Shown here: positions 1-5,886 of the stretch, in pieces
Layout of the letters: every line of letters begins with the position of its first letter
Numbering within the stretch: position 1 is the first letter of the stretch
Notes under the pieces: model-generated
Told to the model about the DNA's origin: nothing
The model's input: only the letters and a program-made list of their open reading frames with translations
The model's database searches: none
Program-made: the position numbers and the translations under genes
Assembly (NCBI GenBank): GCA_900555605.1
Contig: USLW01000029.1
Span: 1 to 11,939, forward strand
DNA: 11,939 nucleotides
Origin: an uncultured Clostridium sp.
GTDB taxonomy: Bacteria; Bacillota; Clostridia; UBA1212; UBA1255
Direction of reading: 5' to 3'

Positions 1-235
1 CCGCCGTTTCCAAATCAAACTCGTAGACGGAAACATAGCCGACAGGTTTATTCTCTCTGCGCATTTTGATTCTTGCCCAACGCTCTGCCTGTTGCTGAGA
101 TGTAGTCGCATAAAAACCCGTTCCAAAATCAAGGAAACTGTCGCTGGCAAAGAAAAATTGAGGGACGTGTGTGGCAGCCGTAAAAAGCAAGTTGAAGTTT
201 TTACCGGCCTTATAGGTTACAAACAAAATGAAGGA
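1..235 (-). CDS. DUF3990 family protein, partial (3' end beyond window), 5' end doubtful
   Basis: Read leftward, this frame contains FLDFGTGFYATTSQQQAERW, then a basic stretch, then GYVSVYEFDLETA. These match the DUF3990 core (LDFGxGFY.TT...QA..WA, then Y.FD), a family I associate with ADP-ribosyltransferase-like folds; the biochemical role is unknown. The gene runs off the left edge. Its start is unclear: there is no ATG in frame, only a TTG at 224-226, and the stretch before FLDFG (LLFTAATHVPQFFFASDS) lacks the expected YHG[ST] motif. A neighbouring frame reads FYGCHT at the right place, so the 5' end may carry a frameshift or be joined to foreign sequence. Family call is fairly sure; an intact gene is not. 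Confidence 0.7.
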
Positions 236-285
236 CTAACTAAGCGAGGCGCATGCGTTCGCCCTGTATAATATCGTGCGATAAC

Positions 286-314
286 TTTACAAATTGGTTG
301 TTTTATGCTATACT
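286..314 (+). promoter_or_regulatory. Sigma-A promoter with extended -10
   Basis: TTTACA at 286-291, exactly 17 bp, then TATACT at 309-314, with TG at 306-307 giving an extended -10 (TGCTATACT). It lies just upstream of the HTH gene and probably drives HTH, peptidase-like and HAD genes together. Confidence 0.6.
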
Positions 315-334
315 ATGAAAAATACAATGTTGAG

Positions 335-529
335 ATGAGTGCCAGAGTAGAAATAGAAGACCGCTATTACTCCATGCCGGAGATTATGAAATATCTGGGC
401 ATCAGCAGAGACACCGCCCTGCGGTGGATCGCAGCAAAGAAAATGCCCGCGCATAAGGTCGGAAAGAAGTGAAAGTTCAAGCTTTCCAAAATTGGCGAGT
501 GGGTCAACAACGGTCGGGCGGAGGCATAA
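335..529 (+). pseudogene. Excisionase-like helix-turn-helix (HTH_17) gene broken by an internal TGA
   Basis: From ATG 335 the frame encodes a small winged-helix DNA-binding domain: DRYYSMPEIMKYLGISRDTA, then RWIAAKKMPAHKVGKK, then a stop TGA at 470-472, then KFKLSKIGEWVNNGRAEA and TAA at 527-529. The family normally has W before KFK (the pattern G-x-x-W-x-F-x), so the stop looks like a single TGG-to-TGA change at codon 46 of 64. Such proteins are usually standalone regulators or excision factors of mobile elements. The ribosome site of the next gene (GGAGG, 520-524) lies inside its 3' end, so the two genes were built as one unit. TGA is the ordinary stop elsewhere in the window, so reading it as Trp is unlikely. 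A sequencing error is possible. Confidence 0.75.
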
Positions 530-532
530 TCG

Positions 533-1006
533 ATGAATATTCTTTTATCGGCATTCAAAGGAGTCTATAACTCCTCTTATCAGTTGATTCGGGAATGTGA
601 GAACGACAAGCTGCTTTTCACGAATTCATATGACGGTATTGACCGCGATATCGAAGAATTTGACTTTGACCCTTATCTGGGGGTAATCATGTTTGGCATC
701 GATCCTCGGTTAAAAGATAAAATCCGCATAGAGCCGAAAGCGGCGCTTAACGGCAATGTTTGCAAAACCGCGTATGATGTCGGAGACTTCTCAGATGTAT
801 TTGAAATATATGGTTTGCAGGTAACGATAGCAAAGCGGGCGACCTCGTATCTGTGCAATTATGCTTATTACCGAGTTCTTGAAATAATGAATGGACGGGC
901 ATTATTTATTCATATTCCGCCGGAACAGTACTTAACAGAGGATCTGCGAACGGGCTTACAAAATGCTATTCATAATTTGATGGAGGCAGCACATGAAAAA
1001 GTTTAA
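533..1006 (+). CDS. Short pyroglutamyl-peptidase I (peptidase C15)-like protein
   Basis: The 157-residue product begins with a Rossmann-like strand (MNILLSAF, as in Pcp MKILVTAF). It then keeps three landmarks of the C15 family: IEPKAALN around E67 (Pcp ...ERVAIN), TSYLCNYAYY with C108 (Pcp GTFVCN), and LFIHIP with H127 (Pcp GFIHIP). The Glu-Cys-His set is thus present in order. True Pcp enzymes are about 200-215 residues and carry a DPFGG loop after the first strand; that loop and the GGR motif are missing here, so substrate preference may differ or activity may be lost. GGAGG at 520-524 sits 8 nt before ATG 533. The stop overlaps the HAD start by 14 bp, suggesting translational coupling. 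Cytoplasmic, with no signal peptide. Confidence 0.65.
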   Translation: MNILLSAFKGVYNSSYQLIRECENDKLLFTNSYDGIDRDIEEFDFDPYLGVIMFGIDPRLKDKIRIEPKAALNGNVCKTAYDVGDFSDVFEIYGLQVTIAKRATSYLCNYAYYRVLEIMNGRALFIHIPPEQYLTEDLRTGLQNAIHNLMEAAHEKV

Positions 1007-1307
1007 AGCCATCTTTTTCGACCGTGACGGTACGCTTACCTATTTCAATCCCGAAAAAGAGGCGTGGCGTGATAAAACAATTTCACAGTGGAGCGGAAAG
1101 CCGTTTGGGCTTCCGTATGATAAGATGATGCACTTGTTCGGACTTGCATCGGAGGGCAGAAATCCGTGGTATAAAACGCTTGACGATGAACGCGAATTTT
1201 TCAAGCGGTATTATCGTTACTTGCTTGTTGGCGAAGGCGTAACCGAGAAAATTGACACCCGTGCAAACCTGTTGTTTTCCGAGCAAGGTGAGAACACATA
1301 CACATAA
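993..1307 (+). pseudogene. HAD-superfamily hydrolase, 3'-truncated remnant
   Basis: It starts at ATG 993 with GGAGG at 982-986, inside the end of the peptidase-like gene. The first strand carries HAD motif I, FFDRDGTLTYF (nucleophile D9, acid D11), followed by a helical cap reaching RANLLFSE. After about residue 97 the protein runs into an unrelated tail (QGENTYT) and stops at 104 residues. HAD phosphatases of this type are normally well over 200 residues and need motifs II, III and IV, none of which follow in any frame before the next gene. It therefore lacks the Mg-binding motif and should be inactive. The break lies near 1282, just before the leader of the DUF3267 gene, and looks like a deletion junction. 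Confidence 0.8.
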
Positions 1308-1347
1308 AAGAATGATATGAAATGATACAGATACTGGAGGATGAGAA

Positions 1348-1932
1348 ATGCAGATAAAGAATAGGGGAGATTATGCATATATAGAAAACGGAATTACAGA
1401 AGATTTCGGATGGACAAAGTGGTATGACTGGAGTGTTGTCAAACGACATACAGGCATCATCAATATATTCTTAGCTTTAGCAGTGGCAATTGGCGCCTTT
1501 GCATTGCGTCAATATCTTGCAAAAGATGGCATTTTCAATTTATTTATCAGCTTGATTGCAGCGGTGCTCGTTTGGCTTTTTATAATAACGCCAATCCATG
1601 AGCTTCTGCATCTGCTGCCTCTTGCGGGCTTCAGACTGGATGAAAAATGCGTTATAACCATCGGTAAAGGTACGGTGTCAGCTATTTATAACGGAAAAAC
1701 AACCAAATTTAAGGAATGTATATCAATCATATTGCCTATAATAGTCTTGACAGTCATTCTTTTGCCGCTTACAATGCTTTGTACAGAACAAATAAGAATA
1801 TTTATGATTTTTCTTTTGGTTCTCAATATTTACGGCAGTTATACAGATGTTTATCTGCTCTTTTATACAATGAAAAGAACCGATAAAAAGGATATAATAT
1901 TTGGAATGTATAGAATGGAGCACCGTATATGA
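1348..1932 (+). CDS. DUF3267 putative membrane zincin metallopeptidase
   Basis: 194 residues with about four membrane segments (roughly 36-56, 64-83, 126-145 and 150-171). A zinc-peptidase HExxH motif, HELLH (H84, E85, H88), lies at the end of the second segment. A later membrane segment carries N160 and D167 (LNIYGSYTDVY), a plausible place for the third metal ligand, as proposed for DUF3267 and related membrane metalloproteases. This predicts a cytoplasmic-membrane protease of unknown substrate. GGAGG at 1336-1340 precedes ATG 1348. The stop overlaps the next start as ATGA (1929-1932), so it is probably co-translated with the pyrophosphatase-GNAT gene. Length and motifs look intact. Confidence 0.8.
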   Translation: MQIKNRGDYAYIENGITEDFGWTKWYDWSVVKRHTGIINIFLALAVAIGAFALRQYLAKDGIFNLFISLIAAVLVWLFIITPIHELLHLLPLAGFRLDEKCVITIGKGTVSAIYNGKTTKFKECISIILPIIVLTVILLPLTMLCTEQIRIFMIFLLVLNIYGSYTDVYLLFYTMKRTDKKDIIFGMYRMEHRI

Positions 1933-2864
1933 CTACTGAGGAGCGAAAAAAGCAGTTGAAAAGCTATCTCGGCAAAACCGTTACGGTCAAAATCGACCGG
2001 CCTGCCGGATATGTACATAAAAAAGAAAAATACACCCTTATTTACCCGATAAACTACGGCTATATTCCCGGTGTGCTCGGAGGCGATGGCGAGGAATTGG
2101 ATGTTTATATAATGGGCGTTGCCGGGCCGATTGACGAATTTACCGGAAGAATCATCGGCATTATCCATCGGGAAAACGATGTGGAGGACAAGCTTGTTGC
2201 AGCCCCGGACGGGATGGTATTCAATCAGACGGAAATTGCCGAAGCGGTACGGTTTCAGGAGCAGTATTACAAAACGAGAGTTGAATGTCTGCGCCGTAAA
2301 TCCTGCGGATATATTGATACCGGCTCACAGCAGAGAATAAATGAAAAATTGACTCTTTTAGACGCCGAAAAACCGACCAACGGTATTTTCCCAATTCGTG
2401 AGGTTTCTCTTTCTTCCGCCATTGATGTGATCCGCCGTTCCTTCGCCACAGTCGCCTGCGAATTCGGCCTGACACGAGATAATTGCCCGATGCACACGAG
2501 CTTTATGACAATTGAGAGCCTGCAAGCACAGATAAGCCGGGGATGGCAGATGTTCGGCCTGTACTATGCCGGAAAAATGGTAGGATATGTTTCGATTTCA
2601 AAAGAAAGCGAGGATGCCTATGAGCTTCACAATCTCGCCGTGTTGCCAGAATATCGGCATAGTGGATGCGGCAAGCTGCTTCTTGATTATACAAAAGAAA
2701 AAGTCCGAGAACTTTGCGGTCATAGAATTACTATTGGCATTATCGAGGAGAACACTCTGCTCAAAAACTGGTATACCGCGAATGAATTTGTGCACATCGG
2801 AACGAGAAAATTTGATCACCTGCCTTTCACGGTAGGATTTATGGAATGGAGAGACGAAGTATGA
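1929..2864 (+). CDS. Inorganic pyrophosphatase domain fused to a GNAT acetyltransferase
   Basis: Residues 1-~120 match a short clostridial family-I pyrophosphatase: KSYLGKTVTVKIDRPAGYVH, YPINYGYIPG, then GGDGEELDVY (D53, E55, D58, the metal-binding loop) and NDVEDKLVAAP (D84, D87, K88). Residues ~155-311 are a complete GNAT: IREVSLSSAIDVIRRSF at the start and motif A LHNLAVLPEYRHSGCGKLLL, whose RHSGCG binds the acetyl-CoA pyrophosphate. The C-terminus FDHLPFTVGFMEW is typical of a standalone GNAT subfamily. The linker (~115-155) keeps KSCGYI, which looks like the pyrophosphatase tail. No frame break or internal ATG separates the two, so one polypeptide is expected. Whether both halves are active, and the GNAT substrate, are unknown. 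Both ends overlap neighbours by ATGA. Confidence 0.8.
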   Translation: MTTEERKKQLKSYLGKTVTVKIDRPAGYVHKKEKYTLIYPINYGYIPGVLGGDGEELDVYIMGVAGPIDEFTGRIIGIIHRENDVEDKLVAAPDGMVFNQTEIAEAVRFQEQYYKTRVECLRRKSCGYIDTGSQQRINEKLTLLDAEKPTNGIFPIREVSLSSAIDVIRRSFATVACEFGLTRDNCPMHTSFMTIESLQAQISRGWQMFGLYYAGKMVGYVSISKESEDAYELHNLAVLPEYRHSGCGKLLLDYTKEKVRELCGHRITIGIIEENTLLKNWYTANEFVHIGTRKFDHLPFTVGFMEWRDEV

Positions 2865-2992
2865 CACATGCAGGGACAAGATTGATAAAGACATCACGCT
2901 TAACGCTTCGCCGTTTTACCTTTGTAAAATTAAAACACAAAAAACGGCACATAAGCGGTGCGCTTCTGTTTGATATTATGGGGGTAGTGTGA
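2861..2992 (+). pseudogene. 5' stub of a RimJ/RimL-type GNAT acetyltransferase
   Basis: ATG 2861 overlaps the previous stop (ATGA). The first 19 residues, MTHAGTRLIKTSRLTLRRF, are the standard opening of a RimL-like GNAT (xLxTxRLxLRxF). Homology then stops, and a 24-residue basic or hydrophobic tail reaches TGA 2990-2992. GNATs of this kind are about 170-190 residues, so only the first strand remains. The loss point coincides with an imperfect hairpin at 2910-2948. The stop overlaps the ATG of the following GNAT (TGATG), so the stub may still help coupled translation. Confidence 0.65.
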
Positions 2993-3573
2993 TGATTATT
3001 GAAATAAAAAAATTAACTCCCGATCTTGCCGAGGATTACGCGCGTTATTTTGACACTACGCCCCATAATGATACTTACGGAATAAAATGTTATTGTGTTT
3101 CTTGGCGAAATGACGATTCCTATTTCGGCGATGACCACTGGTACCCGACACCAGAAGAAAGACGAGAACGTGCCATCCAATTCGTTAAAGACGGGAAATT
3201 GCAGGGTTACCTCGCTTACCACGACGGAAGAATTGTTGGATGGTGCAACGCTACCGCGGATTGCAGACTCGGTGTGAAACACTTGCACTCATGTGGATGG
3301 CCAATAGAGGAATGCCGTGAAGGCATTAAGATAAAATCCATATTCTGCTTTGTTATCGCGCCAGATGTACAAAGAAAAGGCATAGCCACGCAATTGGTGG
3401 AACGTGTCTGCCGCGATGCGACCCATGATGGTTTTGATTTTGTCGAAGCTTACACAAACGATAAATTCATAGATGACGGATACAAGGGACCGCTGGCAAT
3501 GTATGAGAAATGCGGATTCATAAAGCATAGCGAACAAAATGGTAAAATAGTCATGAGGAAATCATTAAAATAG
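2992..3573 (+). CDS. GNAT family N-acetyltransferase
   Basis: About 193 residues from ATG 2992; a GTG one codon upstream is also possible, and GGGGG at 2980-2984 serves both. The acetyl-CoA-binding motif A is clear: IKSIFCFVIAPDVQRKGIAT, with QRKGIA as the pyrophosphate-binding Q/R-x-x-G-x-A. It is followed by a helix (LVERVCRDATHDGFD) and the usual C-terminal MYEKCGFIKH strand-helix. GRIVGWCNA forms strand 4. The N-terminal half is rich in aromatic and acidic residues (CYCVSWRNDDSYFGDDHWY), as in a clostridial GNAT group of unknown substrate. Appears full length. It closes the coupled run starting with the DUF3267 gene. Confidence 0.85.
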   Translation: MIIEIKKLTPDLAEDYARYFDTTPHNDTYGIKCYCVSWRNDDSYFGDDHWYPTPEERRERAIQFVKDGKLQGYLAYHDGRIVGWCNATADCRLGVKHLHSCGWPIEECREGIKIKSIFCFVIAPDVQRKGIATQLVERVCRDATHDGFDFVEAYTNDKFIDDGYKGPLAMYEKCGFIKHSEQNGKIVMRKSLK

Positions 3574-3587
3574 CATTATATCGTCCC

Positions 3588-3607
3588 GCAACAGCAAGTT
3601 GCTTTTT
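3588..3607 (+). terminator. Short intrinsic terminator
   Basis: GCAAC / AGCAA loop / GTTGC followed by TTTTT, 14 bp after the GNAT stop. The stem is only 5 bp, so it may be weak. Confidence 0.4.
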
Positions 3608-3630
3608 CCAAATCCCCTCCATGATATAAT
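3600..3630 (+). promoter_or_regulatory. Promoter of the XRE regulator
   Basis: A consensus TATAAT at 3625-3630 with TG at 3622-3623 (extended -10, TGATATAAT). TTGCTT at 3600-3605 could be a -35 but with a long 19-bp gap, so the extended -10 probably carries the activity. Confidence 0.45.
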
Positions 3631-3652
3631 GAAGTGGAAAGGATGGTTTTAT

Positions 3653-4096
3653 ATGACTACTACCGCTGAATTTTTATTAGAGTTACGCAAAAATAATAAT
3701 CTCTCTCAGGATGAAATGGCTGAAAGGCTGTTTGTCACGCGGCAAGCTGTGTCCCGATGGGAAACCGGCGAAACTGTGCCGAATTCCGATACGCTGAAAA
3801 TCATATCTAAATCTTTCGGGGTATCTATCAATAAAATTCTCGGACAACCGCAAAATACCACCTGTCAGGTGTGCGGTTCCCCGTTTGATGATAATTGTTA
3901 CAGCCGTGAGGTTGACGGTACTGTAAACGATAAATATTGCAAATGGTGTTATATCAACGGCGCCCATAAATATCACGATCCGGAGGAGCTCATCGCTGAT
4001 GTTGTGCCGCGTTGGAATTGGGGAACGCCAGAACAAATGTCAGATTGGTTGCGGAAGAAACTTTCGGAACTTGAATATTGGCAAAAAAGAGATTGA
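3653..4096 (+). CDS. XRE-family regulator with C-terminal zinc ribbon
   Basis: 147 residues. I chose ATG 3653 because GGAAAGGATGG (3637-3647) sits just upstream and the domain begins there; upstream in-frame codons would overlap the promoter. Residues 5-65 are a Cro/C1-type HTH (ELRKNNNLSQDEMAERLFVT, RQAVSRWETGETVPN, then SFGVSINKIL). Residues 71-99 are a zinc-ribbon-like module with C71-x2-C74 and C96-x2-C99, plus C82. Next comes a conserved acidic patch (DPEELIADVV) and a helical tail with several Trp. This XRE plus zinc-ribbon-2 arrangement is common in Firmicutes; its ligand is not established. With its own promoter and a terminator over its stop, it looks monocistronic. Confidence 0.85.
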   Translation: MTTTAEFLLELRKNNNLSQDEMAERLFVTRQAVSRWETGETVPNSDTLKIISKSFGVSINKILGQPQNTTCQVCGSPFDDNCYSREVDGTVNDKYCKWCYINGAHKYHDPEELIADVVPRWNWGTPEQMSDWLRKKLSELEYWQKRD

Positions 4097-4113
4097 TAGC
4101 GATATCAATTTTT
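4092..4113 (+). terminator. Intrinsic terminator over the XRE gene stop
   Basis: ATTGATA / GCGA / TATCAAT is a 7-bp stem with a GNRA-type tetraloop, running straight into TTTTT. The stop codon (4094-4096) lies in the left arm. AT-rich, so modest strength. Confidence 0.45.
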
Positions 4114-4164
4114 CAGATAAACACTTGTATGCAAAGAATTTGTATGCTATCGTATAAACATGAA

Positions 4165-4194
4165 AGACGCCCGATTCATCTGAATCGAACGCCT
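4165..4194 (-). terminator. Orphan leftward hairpin, terminator-like
   Basis: Read leftward, two 13-nt arms (4182-4194 and 4165-4177) pair fully around a 4-nt loop. Three of the pairs are G-U in leftward RNA but A-C mismatches in rightward RNA, so the structure is built for leftward transcription. TTTC follows, a poor U-tract. No leftward gene lies to its right, so it may be the leftover terminator of a deleted gene. Confidence 0.35.
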
Positions 4195-4251
4195 GTTATT
4201 GATATAAATACTGCTTGTTGGCGATCCTAAAACCATTGATTTTTCAGGGTT

Positions 4252-4521
4252 TTGGTAAAAAGCTCTGTATCACCACTCGCACCAAATGCATATAATCCGA
4301 ACCTCGGCGCTATCTTTCCGATCGGCGAAGGGTTTGGATTTGTGTTATATTTTGACTATTCGAACAAAAATCGCTTTTCTCGGATTCGGACAGGCAAAAT
4401 CATCCGTGAGGTGTTTCAGGAATGGGCGGCACAAGCAAGAGCGTATAGGGATATGGTAACTGCCGAAAAAATGAAATTAGAGGATTTTGAGGAATGGCTC
4501 AAATCCGGAAGATGGGGTTGA
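4252..4521 (+). pseudogene. Unrecognised protein, probable 5'-truncated C-terminal fragment
   Basis: An 89-codon frame opening only with TTG 4252 and lacking a convincing ribosome site. From residue ~12 it reads like a well-folded domain: GAIFPIGEGFGFVLYFDYSN, then a basic turn RFSRIRTGKI, then a long amphipathic helix ending in FEEWLKSGRW. The first ~11 residues look arbitrary. I do not recognise the family. The charged helical end suggests the C-terminal domain of a larger protein, perhaps one carried by a mobile element. It sits between inverted-repeat-rich sequence and the MerR-type promoter, has no partner gene, and is probably debris. Confidence 0.4.
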
Positions 4522-4542
4522 AAGAGAATTTATTAAAACTGC

Positions 4543-4584
4543 TTGACTCTTACCGTACGTAAGACTGTATGCTTACGGTATAAT
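4543..4584 (+). promoter_or_regulatory. MerR-type promoter/operator (19-bp spacer with dyad)
   Basis: TTGACT at 4543-4548 and TATGCT at 4568-4573 are 19 bp apart, the over-long spacing used by MerR-family activators. The spacer holds the dyad CTTAC-cgtac-GTAAG (4549-4563), extendable to 8-nt arms with one mismatch. A second consensus-like TATAAT (4579-4584) lies downstream but 30 bp from the -35. The next gene is itself a MerR protein, so autoregulation and induction of the downstream operon are likely. Confidence 0.6.
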
Positions 4585-4605
4585 ACAAAAAGGAGCGTGT
4601 TTTCT

Positions 4606-5886
4606 ATGCTTACGAAAATTGGCGATGTTACAAATAAATTTGGTATCTCCCACCGCGCTCTGCATTATTGGGAAAGTGCTGGAATTTTACAAAGCACACG
4701 CGGCAAAAATGATTATCGTTTTTATGATGAAGAAAATATGCAGAAGATAAAACAAATCGTGGTTCTTCGCAAATTGCGATTCTCCATTCCCTCAATACAA
4801 GAGATTTTTACATCTGATGAATTATCAAAAGTGATTGCTGTATTCACCGACCACTTAGACGAAACAAAGAAAGAAACTGAGCAGCTAAACGCACTGGGGA
4901 CAGTTTTGAGGCAACTACTCAATCTGTTAAAAGACAAGCAAGATATAAATCGTGTATATAAATATCTCGATGCAACACATAGTACCGAATCGAAAGAATT
5001 AAAATCCGCCTTGAAAACGGTTTTAGCAGAGCCTGTCAAAGAAACCGCAATTATAGCGCCGCCCGAACCGATTATTGATATGCGCGGGATAAATTTATCA
5101 CTTGAACTACTGACAAAAAAAGATATTCCCGAATTAACAGATATTATCAAACGCTGTTATCATAATACCGAGGCTTTGGATAAGATAATGGATTATTGGG
5201 ATTTCAACGGATTTGATATGCCCGATTGCCGTTGGTTCTATAAAATCATGCAGGACGGCGGGTGCGTGGGAGCAGTCAATTTGGTTTATGTTGGAATGGA
5301 GGCTATGCTGATCCGTTGCCTTGCCTATATAGAGCCGGACAACAACATTTATATTTTTGAATTATTGAAACAATTGCACCCCGAAATCATGTGTTGGAAT
5401 ATCTATTATCCGAACGGAAATAATGAGGGGCTTTTTAATTTTGATTTTGAAGGCAAAAAGCGTCAGTTTGGGGATGATAATGGATTCACTTTTTATACGG
5501 GCGCTCGATGGAATCGTTATATTAAGATGATAAAACCTCACGATGAAGTATATAACGGCAGCAAATACCGTTTCGCTTTATTGGACGGCTCAATGGACGG
5601 CGTTTCATTCCGATTCTTCGGAACGGATAGACTGGATTGGTACGACGGCAAGATGACGAATTGGCGCGTTACCGATTGTGATTTTGGAAACGCTCTCATT
5701 TATGACAGTTATATAGGCAATAGCAAATTTATTGATAGCACACTTGATAATTGTGTTTTTTTGTTTAATAGTTTTAAAAAATGTAAAATCGATAATTGTG
5801 ATATATCCGGCATGACTATCGACGGTATAAATGTAAAAGATGCTTTGGATTTTTATAAAAATCAGAATGGAGAGTGTGAAAAATGA
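4606..5886 (+). CDS. MerR regulator fused to a possible GNAT-like domain and a pentapeptide-repeat domain
   Basis: 426 residues from ATG 4606, preceded by AAGGAG (4589-4594); earlier in-frame codons lie inside the promoter. Residues 1-70 are a MerR winged HTH (IGDVTNKFGISHRALHYWES, then RGKNDYRFYDEENM). Residues ~75-125 form the dimerisation helix. Residues ~162-300 look like a diverged GNAT or ligand-binding fold (LSLELLTKKDIPELTDIIKR start) but no acetyl-CoA loop is visible. From 351 to 410 there are twelve uninterrupted pentapeptides with a large hydrophobic residue every fifth position (TDCDF GNALI YDSYI, then GNSKF IDSTL DNCVF and on); the register may reach back to ~326. Such repeats form a right-handed beta-helix resembling DNA, as in gyrase-protecting Qnr and MfpA. 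It starts a three-gene operon and overlaps the next gene by ATGA. Confidence 0.8.
   Translation: MLTKIGDVTNKFGISHRALHYWESAGILQSTRGKNDYRFYDEENMQKIKQIVVLRKLRFSIPSIQEIFTSDELSKVIAVFTDHLDETKKETEQLNALGTVLRQLLNLLKDKQDINRVYKYLDATHSTESKELKSALKTVLAEPVKETAIIAPPEPIIDMRGINLSLELLTKKDIPELTDIIKRCYHNTEALDKIMDYWDFNGFDMPDCRWFYKIMQDGGCVGAVNLVYVGMEAMLIRCLAYIEPDNNIYIFELLKQLHPEIMCWNIYYPNGNNEGLFNFDFEGKKRQFGDDNGFTFYTGARWNRYIKMIKPHDEVYNGSKYRFALLDGSMDGVSFRFFGTDRLDWYDGKMTNWRVTDCDFGNALIYDSYIGNSKFIDSTLDNCVFLFNSFKKCKIDNCDISGMTIDGINVKDALDFYKNQNGECEK

Noticed and set aside
244..262. Dyad GCGAGGCGCATGCGTTCGC as an operator or recombination core
   Set aside because: The arms pair only with a bulge and there is no loop; no second copy is present, so it may be chance.
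2898..2974. Integron attC recombination site
   Set aside because: GCTTAAC fits one core box and the inner arms pair, but the matching GTTRRRY box is absent, no integrase is present, and other gene gaps show no similar structure.
4160..4183. Seven-codon leader peptide (MKDARFI) before the hairpin
   Set aside because: No ribosome site, and the hairpin is better formed in leftward RNA, so rightward attenuation is unlikely.
4108..4247. ATTTTTCAG direct repeats as a target-site duplication
   Set aside because: Nine AT-rich bases recur easily by chance, and one copy is part of the XRE terminator tail; no clear element ends lie just inside.
4722..5150. Long leftward open frame inside the MerR gene
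   Set aside because: It lies opposite a clearly homologous gene, has a Ser/Phe-rich composition typical of antisense frames, and no ribosome site.
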